NCBI GenBank assembly: GCA_910586395.1
Contig: CAJUFX010000006.1
Span: 1-64,000 of the forward strand
Direction of reading: 5' to 3'
DNA length: 64,000 bases
Source of the DNA: an uncultured Bacteroidales bacterium
GTDB taxonomy: Bacteria > Bacteroidota > Bacteroidia > Bacteroidales > P3
How positions within the stretch are numbered: position 1 is the stretch's first letter; every line of letters begins with the position of its first letter. This document shows positions 1 through 9,048 of this stretch, in pieces. Made by a program: the position numbers and the translations under genes. Below the pieces are notes generated by a model. That model was not told the DNA's origin. It worked only from the letters and a program-made list of their open reading frames with translations, and ran no database searches.

Positions 1-44
1 GATGGTACTGCATCTAAAGTGTGGAAGAGTAGGTAGTCGCCGCC
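1..44 (+). rRNA. 5S ribosomal RNA, 3' end only
   Basis: The first bases have the conserved 3' half of bacterial 5S rRNA: GATGGTACTGC, then GTGGAAGAGTAGGT, then a CGCCGCC end, followed at once by a strong terminator. The 5' part lies outside the window, so an rRNA operon probably ends here. The exact 3' end is judged by eye. Confidence 0.8.
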
Positions 45-50
45 CTTACT

Positions 51-82
51 AGGCCTCGGAGGTTTCTCCGGGGCCTTTTTAT
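51..82 (+). terminator. Rho-independent terminator of the rRNA operon
   Basis: AGGCCTCGGA (51-60) pairs with TCCGGGGCCT (67-76) with one G-U pair across a six-base loop, and a T-run follows. It sits directly after the 5S gene. Confidence 0.85.
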
Positions 83-453
83 TTTGTTTCGCATGAAAAC
101 GGCGCGTCTACGGCGTTGTCGGGGCCTTGGCAGTTCGTTACATACGTCAGTATGCGCCTCACGCCAAGGCCTCTCCGCCTTGTATCCAAGCCGTTTTGTT
201 GCGAAACCTCATGCCATGACGGTGCTGCTTTTGGCAAAACCACGCCGGATGAAACTGCGTTCATCCGGGCATGGCCTCGCCTCGCACGGACTTTATTTTA
301 CTACTCCAAGCCGTTTTGATGCGAAACCTCGCGCTTTTTTTACCCTCCGGGGTGTCGTTAATAACCTGTTCATTAAAAAAAAGGCGGCGGCAACCGCCCG
401 TATCGGAATAATTTTTACTTTTGTCGTTGAGGAAACTTTAAAACCTTAAGATA
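83..453. repeat. Non-coding stretch with short direct and inverted repeats
   Basis: No convincing gene. The 25-base string CCAAGCCGTTTTGNTGCGAAACCTC occurs at 186-210 and 306-330 (one base differs), and its complement core GTTTCGCATGAAAACGG occurs at 86-102. A small GC hairpin lies near 382-398. TACTTTTG at 416-423 fits a Bacteroidota -7 box for the channel gene that starts at 454. Confidence 0.6.
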
Positions 454-996
454 ATGGATAATATACAGGTTCTTTTGGATAAATTGCTGGTAAACGGGAT
501 GGAAATCGGCAAGAACATTTTGGTAGCGGTCGTTGTGTATTTTGTCGGGCGTTACGTGGTTAAGTACTTCAATAAGCTTTTTGCCAAAGTCTTGGAAAAA
601 CGCAAGGTTGAGCCGACGGTCCGGACTTTTTTGGCCAGTCTGATCAATATCTTGTTGATGACGGTCTTGCTTATATCCGTCATTTCGATTTTGGGCATAC
701 AGACAACGTCGATAGCGGCTTTGGTAGCTTCCGCCGGCTTGGCCATCGGTATGGCGTTGAGCGGTAACCTGCAGAACTTTGCGGGCGGCGTTCTGATATT
801 GTTATTCAAGCCGTTTAGGGTCGGCGATATGATAGAGGCCGCCGGTGTGGCGGGGGAGGTCAAGGCCATCCAGATTTTCCATACGATTTTGTGGAGTAGC
901 GACGAAAAGACGGTCATCATTCCCAATGGACTGCTGAGCAACGGCGTCATTAAGAATCTGAGCCGGAAAATCTGGTATATGGACAAGGAAAAATAA
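454..996 (+). CDS. Short MscS-family mechanosensitive channel protein
   Basis: A 180-aa membrane protein with a hydrophobic helix near residues 20-35 and the MscS pore-lining signature around residues 90-125: a Gly/Ala-rich helix followed by the LLFKPFRVGDMI beta-domain entry. The IIPNGLLSN motif near residue 160 is also typical. MscS relatives relieve osmotic pressure in the inner membrane. Most are about 270 residues or longer; this one ends about 15 residues after IIPNG, so the C-terminal alpha/beta cage domain is missing. The gene is alone, with a putative -7 box at 416-423 and a strong terminator behind it. Family is clear; whether it gates as a channel without the cage is not known. Confidence 0.85.
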   Translation: MDNIQVLLDKLLVNGMEIGKNILVAVVVYFVGRYVVKYFNKLFAKVLEKRKVEPTVRTFLASLINILLMTVLLISVISILGIQTTSIAALVASAGLAIGMALSGNLQNFAGGVLILLFKPFRVGDMIEAAGVAGEVKAIQIFHTILWSSDEKTVIIPNGLLSNGVIKNLSRKIWYMDKEK

Positions 997-1011
997 GCCG
1001 GGAAGGCGGCG

Positions 1012-1049
1012 AAAAAAAAGGCGGTTGAACAATCAACCGCCTTTTTTTT
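1012..1049. terminator. Bidirectional terminator
   Basis: AAAAAAAAGGCGGTTGA (1012-1028), loop ACAA, TCAACCGCCTTTTTTTT (1033-1049). The arms are perfect and have A/T tails on both sides, so it can stop the channel gene from the left and the PLP lyase from the right. A second perfect hairpin, GCCGTCGCT/AGCGACGGC, lies at 1051-1070. Confidence 0.9.
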
Positions 1050-1091
1050 CGCCGTCGCTTTAGCGACGGCATGGCCGAAAAGTCGTCCGGC

Positions 1092-2471
1092 CTATTTTTT
1101 ACGGGACGTCTTGCCTTTCGGTGCGGTTTTCTTGGCGGCCGTCGCTTTTTTGGCGGCGGGTTTGGCTTTTGAACCCTTGGCGGTCGCCGCCGTTTTACGG
1201 CCGATTTTCGAGGACTTTTCGGCCGTCGCCGCCTTCTTGGCCGCGGCGGGCTTTTTGCCGGCGAACTTTTTGTTCGTCAGCTCCAGGCTTTCCTTAATCA
1301 GCAGGAACGTCCGTTCGATATCCTGATCCAGGCCGACGGAGAAGCGGACGAGGCCTTCGGAAAGCCCCATGCCTTTTTGGAATTCCTCCGGAATCTCGCT
1401 CGACGTGCTTTTGCCGGAATTGCTGAACAGGGTTTTGAAATAACCGAGCGAAACGGCCAGGTAGCCGACGCCTTTTTGCTGCATCGTCTCCATCATGAAG
1501 TTGGCTTTTTCCGCCGTATCCAAATCGATGGCGATCATGCCGCCGAAGCCGTAGCCGGCATTCATCTGCTTTTTCATCAGCGCGTGGTCGGGATGCGAAG
1601 GACTGCCGGGATAGTTGGCTTTAAGGCCGATTTCCTTGAAGCGTTTGGCTAAGTAAAGTGCGTTTTCGCTGTGTTTCTGCATGCGGATATGCAAGGTATG
1701 CAGGTTTTTGAGGATGCTCGACGAGCGGAACGGATCCAAGACCGGCCCCAGCAGCATGGAGGTCCCGTTGTTGACGTCGATGAGCGAATTGATGTAGTCG
1801 GCCGAGCCGCAGATGGCGCCGGCCACGCAGTCGTTCTTGCCGTTGATGAATTTGGTCATCGAATAGACGACGACGTCGGCGCCTAAGCGTGCGGGCGAGA
1901 AAATCATGGGCGTAAACGTATTGTCAACGACCAAAAGCGCTTTGTGTTTGTGCGCCACCGCGGCCAATGCCGGAATGTCGGCGATACGCAGCATCGGGTT
2001 GCTCATCGTTTCGGTATAGATGAAGCGGGTGTTTTTCCGGATGGCTTTTTCCACTTTTTTCGGGTCGGTCGTATCGACAAACGTCACGTCGATGTTGAAT
2101 TTGGGCAGGTAGTTCTTCAAGAAAGCGAACGTGCCGCCGTAAACGGTGGGGCTGGCCACGATATGGTCGCCGCTGCCGACGAGTTGGAGCATGGCATTCG
2201 TGATGGCCGCCATGCCGGAACCGGTTACCCAGGCCGCCTCGGTGCCTTCCATCGCCGCCAATGCGTCGGCCAGATATTTGTTGGACGGGTTCCAGTGGCG
2301 GGAGTAAAGGTAGCAGCCTTGAACTTCGCCGGTAAACGTGCCGGTCATGTCCTGGCCGTGCAGGAACGTGAACGTGGCCGAGTCGGTGACGGAGGGATTT
2401 ACATCTCCGAACTCACCGAATTGCAGGCAATCCTGAATGCGAGAAGCTGGGTCGAATTTTTCTTTTTTCAT
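1092..2471 (-). CDS. Cys/Met-metabolism PLP lyase with histone-H1-like tail
   Basis: 459 aa. Residues 1-400 are a trans-sulfuration-type fold-type I PLP enzyme (methionine gamma-lyase, cystathionine gamma-lyase or synthase family). Visible are YLYSRHWNPS (54-63, phosphate/substrate loop), VVDNTFTP (181-188, Asp to the pyridine nitrogen) and SMTKFINGKNDCVAG (204-218) with the PLP lysine at K207. The exact substrate cannot be told from sequence; methionine gamma-lyase-like activity is the best guess. Residues 401-459 are unlike the family: an unstructured run of AAKK, PAAKK and TAAKK motifs resembling bacterial histone H1-like proteins. It is the last gene of a probable minus-strand operon behind an aminotransferase and uvrB (54 bp gap to uvrB). 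Confidence 0.88.
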   Translation of the reverse strand: MKKEKFDPASRIQDCLQFGEFGDVNPSVTDSATFTFLHGQDMTGTFTGEVQGCYLYSRHWNPSNKYLADALAAMEGTEAAWVTGSGMAAITNAMLQLVGSGDHIVASPTVYGGTFAFLKNYLPKFNIDVTFVDTTDPKKVEKAIRKNTRFIYTETMSNPMLRIADIPALAAVAHKHKALLVVDNTFTPMIFSPARLGADVVVYSMTKFINGKNDCVAGAICGSADYINSLIDVNNGTSMLLGPVLDPFRSSSILKNLHTLHIRMQKHSENALYLAKRFKEIGLKANYPGSPSHPDHALMKKQMNAGYGFGGMIAIDLDTAEKANFMMETMQQKGVGYLAVSLGYFKTLFSNSGKSTSSEIPEEFQKGMGLSEGLVRFSVGLDQDIERTFLLIKESLELTNKKFAGKKPAAAKKAATAEKSSKIGRKTAATAKGSKAKPAAKKATAAKKTAPKGKTSRKK

Positions 2472-2525
2472 ACGTTATAATGTTTTGGTTAAGGTCGTAT
2501 TTTCAGTTCTATGTATGGTTTACTT

Positions 2526-4544
2526 TCAGTTTCCGGCTTGCTCCTTTTGTTTGGCCAACAGCAGGTTCAATTCGCTCAGATAGCGGTCCGCCTCGAGAAA
2601 ATCCATGGATTTGGCCGCCGCGTTCATGAGTTTTTTCACGACCTCTATGCGGTTCGCGAGAATCTTGGGGTTGTCGTAATCGACGATCGGGTCGGCGGCG
2701 AAGCCTGCCCGGCTTTCGGTCTCGACATAGGCTTTCGGTTCCGCGCCGCGCGCTACGGCCAACGAATCGTCTATCTTCTTGACGATGGGTTTGGGCGTGA
2801 TATGGTGCGCCTTGTTGTAGGCCATCTGTTTCTCGCGCCGCCGTTTGGTTTCCTCTATCGTCTGCGCCATGGCGTCGGTGATGTGGTCGGCGTACATGAT
2901 GACGAGGCTGTTCATGTTGCGGGCGGCGCGGCCGGCCGTCTGGGTCAACGCGCGCGCCGAGCGCAGGAAACCTTCCTTGTCGGCATCCAGAATGGCTACG
3001 AGCGATACTTCGGGCAGGTCGAGCCCTTCGCGCAGCAGGTTTACGCCGATGAGCACGTCGATGGCGCCGGCACGCAGGTCCTGCAGAATCTCCACGCGTT
3101 CGAGCGTATCCACGTCCGAATGGATATAGCGGCAACGGATGCCGTTGTTGGTCATGAATTTGCTCAATTCTTCGGCCATCTTTTTGGTCAGTGTCGTCAC
3201 GAGCACGCGTTCCTGACGTCCGCAGGTCTTTTCAATCTCGTCCAAAAGGTCGTCCACCTGATGGGCTGTGGGACGTACGTCTATCGGCGGATCCAACAGG
3301 CCGGTCGGCCGGATGACCTGTTCCACGACCACGCCCTGCGCCTGTTCCAGTTCGTATTCGGCCGGCGTCGCGCTCACGTAAAGGGTTTGCTTGACCAGGT
3401 CTTCGAATTCTTCGAATTTAAGCGGCCGGTTGTCCAAGGCGGCCGGCAGCCGGAAGCCGTATTCGACAAGGTTGATTTTGCGCGAGCGGTCGCCGCCGTA
3501 CATGGCCTTGATCTGCGGCATTGTCACATGGCTTTCGTCCACGACGAGCAGAAAGTCGTCCGGAAAATAGTCGATGAGACAATAGGGGCGGGTGCCGGCC
3601 GCCCGTCCGTCGAAATAGCGTGAATAGTTCTCTATCCCGGCGCAGTAGCCGATTTCTTTGATCATCTCCACGTCGTAAGTCACGCGGTCTTCAAGCCGCT
3701 TGGCTTCCAACGGCTTGCCGATTTCCTTGAAAAAGTCGATCTGTTTGCCGAGGTCGAGCTGGATTTCCTTGATGGCTTGTTGGATGCGCGAGGAGGAGGG
3801 TACAAAGATATTGGCCGGATAAATCCGTATCGTCGGATAGGTTTCCAGAACCGTACCGGTCAGCGGGTCGATTTTTTGCAGGCTTTCGATTTCGTCGTCG
3901 AAGAAAATGATGCGGTAGGCGTAATCATCGTAGGCCACGAAGACGTCGATCGTGTCACCCTTGACGCGGAATTTGCCGCGCGTGAATTCGATTTCATGGC
4001 GCGAATACAGGCTGTTGACCAAGGCCAGCATGAGGTCGCGTTGCGAGATGCGTTGGCCTTCCGATAAAATGATGATATTGTCGTGGTAGTCGTTCGGATT
4101 CCCCGTGCCGTAGATGCAGGAAACCGACGATACGATGATGACGTCGCGCCGCCCGGACAATAAGGCCGAGAGCGCGCGCAGACGCAGTTTCTCGATTTCG
4201 TCGTTGATGGAGAGGTCTTTCTCGATATAGGTGTTGGAAGCCGGGATATAGGCTTCCGGCTGATAATAATCGTAGTATGAAACGTAATATTCGACGGCGT
4301 TTTCCGGGAAAAACTGGCGGAACTCACTGAAAAGCTGGGCCGCCAATGTTTTGTTGTGGCTCAGGACGAGCGTGGGACGCTGTACTTCCTGTATGACGTT
4401 GGCCACGGTGAACGTCTTACCCGAACCGGTGACGCCCAACAGGACCTGCCCCTTGTCCCCCCTCCGCAAACCTTCGGCCAGCTCGGCGATGGCTTGCGGC
4501 TGGTCGCCCGTCGGGCGGAATGCGGAGGTGAGTTTGAAATCCAT
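2526..4544 (-). CDS. uvrB: UvrABC excinuclease subunit B
   Basis: 672 aa, normal length for UvrB, the helicase-like subunit that loads onto DNA damage after UvrA and recruits UvrC. Visible are the N-terminal GDQPQAI motif, Walker A GVTGSGKT (38-45), the beta-hairpin region YYVSYYDYYQPEAYIP near 87-102, the Walker B-type VVDESH, helicase motif VI (QTAGRAARN) and a C-terminal UVR motif (about 635-670) that contacts UvrC. The start lies only 13 bases after the stop of the upstream aminotransferase, so the two are very likely co-transcribed. Confidence 0.97.
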   Translation of the reverse strand: MDFKLTSAFRPTGDQPQAIAELAEGLRRGDKGQVLLGVTGSGKTFTVANVIQEVQRPTLVLSHNKTLAAQLFSEFRQFFPENAVEYYVSYYDYYQPEAYIPASNTYIEKDLSINDEIEKLRLRALSALLSGRRDVIIVSSVSCIYGTGNPNDYHDNIIILSEGQRISQRDLMLALVNSLYSRHEIEFTRGKFRVKGDTIDVFVAYDDYAYRIIFFDDEIESLQKIDPLTGTVLETYPTIRIYPANIFVPSSSRIQQAIKEIQLDLGKQIDFFKEIGKPLEAKRLEDRVTYDVEMIKEIGYCAGIENYSRYFDGRAAGTRPYCLIDYFPDDFLLVVDESHVTMPQIKAMYGGDRSRKINLVEYGFRLPAALDNRPLKFEEFEDLVKQTLYVSATPAEYELEQAQGVVVEQVIRPTGLLDPPIDVRPTAHQVDDLLDEIEKTCGRQERVLVTTLTKKMAEELSKFMTNNGIRCRYIHSDVDTLERVEILQDLRAGAIDVLIGVNLLREGLDLPEVSLVAILDADKEGFLRSARALTQTAGRAARNMNSLVIMYADHITDAMAQTIEETKRRREKQMAYNKAHHITPKPIVKKIDDSLAVARGAEPKAYVETESRAGFAADPIVDYDNPKILANRIEVVKKLMNAAAKSMDFLEADRYLSELNLLLAKQKEQAGN

Positions 4545-4557
4545 GGGGCGATTGGGT

Positions 4558-5868
4558 TTATTGATGGCAGGCGCGGAATTGTTCCAGCCGCTTTCTCAGT
4601 TCGGGCAGATCCTCCATCGGTACGAGCGAGACGCAGGCGCGCAAGCCCTGACGTTCGCTGCCCGTGATGCCGAGCGAAATCGCGCTGACACCGAAATAGA
4701 GCAGTTCGTGCAGGAGTTCGTCGCCGGTCATGTCGCCGTAACCGATCGTGAAATAGAAGCCGTCGGACAGATCCATGTCTTCGTCCTTGTCGTAAACGAG
4801 ATGGAAACCGTTGTCGAGGAACATCTCTTTCATGCGGTGCGCCTTTTCGGCGTAAATCCGGATTTCTTTGATGAAGTCGTATTCGCCGTCGTTCACCGCT
4901 TTGAGGATGGCCGCCAGACCGTATTGGGGCGAGTGGGCGGTGCCGGAACTCAGCGGATAAATCGTGCCGTAAATCATCGTGCGGCCGAAGCCCGTGCTCG
5001 GATAGTAGTTCTTGAAGTTCGGGAAGTCGGTCTTGAACAGTTTGTCGGACATGACCATCATGCCCAGACGCTGGCCGGCGTAACTGAACGCCTTGGAACT
5101 CGAGATGAACAGGATGTAGTTGTCCGTATAATTGGCCACCGTGGCTTGGTAAGGCGGCACGCCCGGCTTGGAGATGTCTTTGCGGAAGTCCATGCCGAAG
5201 TAGGCGAGGTCTTCCATCACGATGACGTTGTATTTGTTGGCGAGGTCGCCGATGATTTTCAATTCTTTTTCCGTGAAGCAGATCCACGAAGGGTTGTTCG
5301 GATTGGAATAGAAAATGCTTGATATGTTACCTTTGGAGAGGTATTCTTCAAGTTTTTCACGCAACTTCTCGCCGCGGTAGTTGTAAACGTCGAACGATTC
5401 GTAAGGGATTTGCAATACCGCGTGCTGTTGGCGGTGTACGGCGAAGCCCGGGTCGATGAACAAGGTCGTGTTCTTGCCGGCCTGGGCGCGGCTGACGGTC
5501 AGGAAAGCCGCGAAACTAGCCTGCATCGAGCCTACGGTCGGCAGGCAGGATTCCGGACTGACCGAAATGTTGAGGAAATTCTTGACGAAACGGGCGATTT
5601 CCTTTTTGAGTTCGGGCGTGCCGTACACATCGGGGTAAATCGAGGCCACACCGTTGCGGAGTGCCTTGATTTCGGCTTCGATACCGATTTGGCAGGCGGG
5701 CAATCCCGGAATCCCCATTTCCATGCGGATGAAACGGGTGCCGGAAGCGGCCTCGATGTCGTTAATCAATTTCTTGACCTCGCGGATGGAGGCGCGTCCC
5801 ACATTGGACAGATTGTTTTCGGACACGATTCTGTCCACCAATTCTTTAGGAATAACGGTATTAGCCAT
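4558..5868 (-). CDS. PLP-dependent class I/II aminotransferase
   Basis: 436 aa. Fold-type I aminotransferase: SNPNNPS (188-194), the Asp of VMEDLAY (D220), and SSSKAFSYAGQRLG with the Schiff-base lysine at K259. A C-terminal GYFTIGYGD-like substrate-domain section is present. It should transfer amino groups between an amino acid and an oxo-acid; the substrate is not evident, though the family includes aspartate/aromatic-type enzymes. First gene of the run aminotransferase-uvrB-PLP lyase. A weak -7-like box (TAACTTTA) lies about 95 bases upstream at 5960-5967 on the minus strand. Confidence 0.9.
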   Translation of the reverse strand: MANTVIPKELVDRIVSENNLSNVGRASIREVKKLINDIEAASGTRFIRMEMGIPGLPACQIGIEAEIKALRNGVASIYPDVYGTPELKKEIARFVKNFLNISVSPESCLPTVGSMQASFAAFLTVSRAQAGKNTTLFIDPGFAVHRQQHAVLQIPYESFDVYNYRGEKLREKLEEYLSKGNISSIFYSNPNNPSWICFTEKELKIIGDLANKYNVIVMEDLAYFGMDFRKDISKPGVPPYQATVANYTDNYILFISSSKAFSYAGQRLGMMVMSDKLFKTDFPNFKNYYPSTGFGRTMIYGTIYPLSSGTAHSPQYGLAAILKAVNDGEYDFIKEIRIYAEKAHRMKEMFLDNGFHLVYDKDEDMDLSDGFYFTIGYGDMTGDELLHELLYFGVSAISLGITGSERQGLRACVSLVPMEDLPELRKRLEQFRACHQ

Positions 5869-6001
5869 AGTATTTGTAAGGTATTTGATTTACAGGCATA
5901 GAGGGGAAACCAAAATCCCCGGCTTTACGTCGTTTTCGTTTAAGTTCCGAAAAGCAACGTAAAGTTAGGGATTTTTATGTACAATAACAAACGGTCGGGC
6001 G

Positions 6002-7840
6002 TTATAAAACAACGACCGGTTTGATGTCGCGGAGTGGTTTCGGACAATGCCAGAACGCGCCGTCTTTGGCGTTGGGGTTGAACAGGTAGAACATCGTGCC
6101 GTCGTCGCCTTTGATGGCGGCGAGTGCCTGTCCGACGGCGGTGGCGGGCGGTTGCGGCAACGCGATGCCGACCAAAGCCGTTTTTTCATATTCGGCCAAG
6201 ACAACGGGCAAGCCTACGAAGCGTCTGACCAGACGGGCGTGCATGAGGGCGCGGTCTTTGGCATCGCCGGCCTTAAGCGCGAAAGCTTCGTCCGGAAAGA
6301 GCGGATGTCCTTCGGGTTTGATTTTCTTCTTGGCGTTGTCGTCGAAATAGGTGGCGGCGAAGCGGCCGAGATAGGCGATGACAGCTTCCTGACAGGTCTG
6401 TGCATCGTGGACGGTGGCCGTTTCGGATGCCGTGGCGGCTATGGTGCCGGCCGTAGCCGAAGAATCCGTGGCGCAGGCCGGGGACGTTTGGTAGAGGTGC
6501 AGCAGGCTGTCCACCATCGGTCCGCATTTATGCTGTATCGACTTGCTCAGTACTTCGCCGCAAGGGGCGTGCAGGTAGAGTGCGGTGGGGGCGCAGGGAT
6601 AGGACTTGTAGAAGTCGAGCATGCGCAGGTTGTAGGCAAAGCGGTCGTTTTTTTCGTACAGACAGGGAATGCCTAATGTTTCCGGAAATTGCAGGCTGAG
6701 CGGCGCCGTGCCCAAGGCGAAACAACCGTCGTAGGAATAGACGGGTTCGGAACGTTGTTTGCCGGCCAGTTTTTCCATGACGTAGAACGGCGCCCCGCCG
6801 ATTTCCACGTAGGGACAGCCGTAGATTTTTTCATAAAACGGCAACAATACGATGAGGCGGTACGTTTTTTTGTCCGCGCCCATGCGGCCGATTTTGGCCG
6901 CGTAACCGGCCTGATTGAGCATGAATACCGTCCAAGCCGCTTGTTCCCCGTTTTTGTTTTTGGGGTAGATGGCGACAGCCGCGGCCTGTGTCAGGCGATA
7001 GAGTCCCCAGTCGTTGAGATGGTGCTTTTGAGCCGCATCGTAAATCTGGCGGAGCGGGATGTCGAAGCGGCTTTCCGACAGTTTCTGCCAAAAGGCGGCG
7101 AGGTTTTTTTCCGTCGGCGCGCCGATGCCGTAGGTGCTGAGCCGCGGTTCGAGGTTTAACGTCAGTTCCACGCCGTCGGCCTTGACCTTGATTTGGTTGG
7201 ACTGGATCAACTCGTCGTAGAACGATTCGGGCGCGGTCGGCGCCGAGGGGCGGTTCAGGCTGCGGAAATCGGCGGGTTCCACCAATGTGAGGGCGGGCCA
7301 AACTGTGTCCGGTTCGGATTTACTTTTCGGTATTTCTGGGAATTCCGGACGGTATGTCTGTATTTTATAGGCTTTGAATCCACCTAAAAGATGTTGGCAG
7401 AAATCTTGGTTGCATTGCCGGCGGTTGTCGCTGAATTGACCGACGACCTGCGATTTGACATGGGTTTCAAAGAAGTCCGTCGCCTCTTCTTTCCACTCCT
7501 GGGCTTTTTCTTTCAGGTTATGCCAAAATTCAGACCCGGTTTCCTTGAAGGATTCCTTGGCGTCTTTCCACCCCTCTTTCAGGTCTTCCTTGACGTCTTC
7601 GGCGATTTCCTGGGCCTGCTCCTTGAGGGCCTGCATCTTTTCGCGGGACGCGTTCGTGCCGGCATCCGTCCGTGCGGCCGCGGTTGTCGTGTCGCCCGTA
7701 ATAGCCGTCGTGTCGGCGGTCGTTATAGCGATGCCGGTCGTGTCGGACGGGGAGGGCATGGCGCAGGCGGGCCGGCCTGAGCCGACAACCGTCAAGCTTA
7801 GGCATGCGGCGGCCGACCATTTCAAGAGGAGGCGGGTCAT
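6002..7840 (-). CDS. Exported protein of unknown function, downstream of dnaJ
   Basis: I place the start at the ATG at 7840 (612 aa), because MTRLLLKWSAAACLSLTVVG is a good signal peptide and this start lies 11 bases after the dnaJ stop; the reading frame itself is open further upstream inside dnaJ. After a Thr-rich linker come about 60 residues of amphipathic, highly charged helix (repeats such as KEDLKEGWKDAKESFKET), then a Cys-containing globular part. The middle region (NEQAAWTVFMLNQAGYAAKIGR-like) vaguely recalls transglutaminase-fold proteins, but no catalytic Cys-His-Asp set is clear. An Ala/Thr-rich stretch interrupts the C-terminal half. Function unknown; likely periplasmic or surface, possibly linked to envelope folding because it shares the grpE-dnaJ transcript. 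Confidence 0.75.
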   Translation of the reverse strand: MTRLLLKWSAAACLSLTVVGSGRPACAMPSPSDTTGIAITTADTTAITGDTTTAAARTDAGTNASREKMQALKEQAQEIAEDVKEDLKEGWKDAKESFKETGSEFWHNLKEKAQEWKEEATDFFETHVKSQVVGQFSDNRRQCNQDFCQHLLGGFKAYKIQTYRPEFPEIPKSKSEPDTVWPALTLVEPADFRSLNRPSAPTAPESFYDELIQSNQIKVKADGVELTLNLEPRLSTYGIGAPTEKNLAAFWQKLSESRFDIPLRQIYDAAQKHHLNDWGLYRLTQAAAVAIYPKNKNGEQAAWTVFMLNQAGYAAKIGRMGADKKTYRLIVLLPFYEKIYGCPYVEIGGAPFYVMEKLAGKQRSEPVYSYDGCFALGTAPLSLQFPETLGIPCLYEKNDRFAYNLRMLDFYKSYPCAPTALYLHAPCGEVLSKSIQHKCGPMVDSLLHLYQTSPACATDSSATAGTIAATASETATVHDAQTCQEAVIAYLGRFAATYFDDNAKKKIKPEGHPLFPDEAFALKAGDAKDRALMHARLVRRFVGLPVVLAEYEKTALVGIALPQPPATAVGQALAAIKGDDGTMFYLFNPNAKDGAFWHCPKPLRDIKPVVVL

Positions 7841-7851
7841 AGTCTTGTCGT

Positions 7852-9027
7852 TTAACTGAAGTATTCTTTCATGCGTTCGAAAAAGCCCGGGTCGCGCCGG
7901 TCGGGCGAGGGTTGCATGTCCGGCATTTCCTTGAGCTTCTGCAACATTTCTTTTTCTTCCTTGTTCAGGTTTTTGGGCACCCATACCTGTATGCTGACAA
8001 TCAGGTCGCCCTTGGGCATGCGGTTCTGAATATCGGGCAGCCCTTTGCCGCGCAGGCGTAGCAGTTTGCCGGAGGGCGTGCCGGCCTCTAATTTCAGCCT
8101 GGCCTTGCCGCTGAGCGTCGGCACCTCCACCGAAGCGCCCATGGCCGCATCCACGAAATTGACGTAGTGCGTATAGTGCAGGTTCGTATGGTCGCGTTGG
8201 AAGAGGTCGTGCGGTAGTTCCTCTATCAGAATCAGCAGGTCGCCGGGCACGCCGTTACGTGGCGCGGCATTGCCTTTTCCCTGCATCGACAGCTGCATGC
8301 CGTCTTCCACGCCGGCCGGAATGCGGATCGTGATGACCTCTTCGGCCTTGGTCGTGCCTTCTCCGTGGCAGGCCGGGCAAGGGTTCGTGATGATTTCACC
8401 TTCGCCGTGGCAGGTCGGACAGGTCACGACCTGTTGCATGCGGCCCAGTATCGTCTGGGTTACCTGCGCCACGCGGCCGCTGCCGTGACAGGTCTCGCAG
8501 GTCTTGCGGCCGCCTTTGTCGGCCGCCCCGCTGCCGTGGCAGGTTTCGCAAGGCACCGATTTCCGGACCTTGATTTTCTTTTCCACGCCGTTGGCGATTT
8601 CTTCCAGCGTCAGTTTAACCGTAATCCGCAGGTTCGAACCTTTCATCACGCGTCGGCCGCCCCCGCCGAAACCGCCGAATCCACCGCCAAAGCCGCTGAA
8701 ACCGCCGCCCCCGCCGAACATGCCGCCGAAAATATCGCCGAATTGCGAGAAAATGTCGTCCATCGACATGCCGCCTCCGCCGCCGAAGCCGCCCGCGCCG
8801 CTCATGCCGGCATGGCCGAACTGGTCGTAGCGCGCTTTCTTTTCGGGGTTGCTCAAAACGTCGTATGCCTCGGCCGCTTCCTTGAATTTCTCTTCGGCTT
8901 CCTTGTCGCCGGGGTTGCGGTCGGGATGGTATTGGAGGGCCAGTTTGCGGTAGGCCTTCTTCATTTCTTCGGGTGTGGCGTTCCGGGAAACGCCCAACAC
9001 CTCGTAATAATCTCTTTTCTCTGCCAT
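7852..9027 (-). CDS. dnaJ: Chaperone protein DnaJ
   Basis: 391 aa type-I (class A) Hsp40, the co-chaperone that delivers clients to DnaK and triggers its ATPase. J domain at 5-70 with HPD at 34-36; a long Gly/Phe region (about 72-124); four CxxCxGxG zinc motifs (CETCHGSG, CETCHGSG, CPTCHGEG, CPACHGEG) between 160 and 224; then the C-terminal substrate domains. It follows grpE by 21 bases on the same strand. Confidence 0.97.
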   Translation of the reverse strand: MAEKRDYYEVLGVSRNATPEEMKKAYRKLALQYHPDRNPGDKEAEEKFKEAAEAYDVLSNPEKKARYDQFGHAGMSGAGGFGGGGGMSMDDIFSQFGDIFGGMFGGGGGFSGFGGGFGGFGGGGRRVMKGSNLRITVKLTLEEIANGVEKKIKVRKSVPCETCHGSGAADKGGRKTCETCHGSGRVAQVTQTILGRMQQVVTCPTCHGEGEIITNPCPACHGEGTTKAEEVITIRIPAGVEDGMQLSMQGKGNAAPRNGVPGDLLILIEELPHDLFQRDHTNLHYTHYVNFVDAAMGASVEVPTLSGKARLKLEAGTPSGKLLRLRGKGLPDIQNRMPKGDLIVSIQVWVPKNLNKEEKEMLQKLKEMPDMQPSPDRRDPGFFERMKEYFS

Positions 9028-9048
9028 AAATGCGTTATAGCCTTTCTA

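Noticed and set aside
84..449. 121-aa open frame on the plus strand
   Set aside because: It reads through repeats between the rRNA terminator and the channel gene, and has no family features or promoter.
2511..3623. 370-aa open frame on the plus strand
   Set aside because: It is the reverse image of uvrB; the minus-strand frame has all UvrB motifs.
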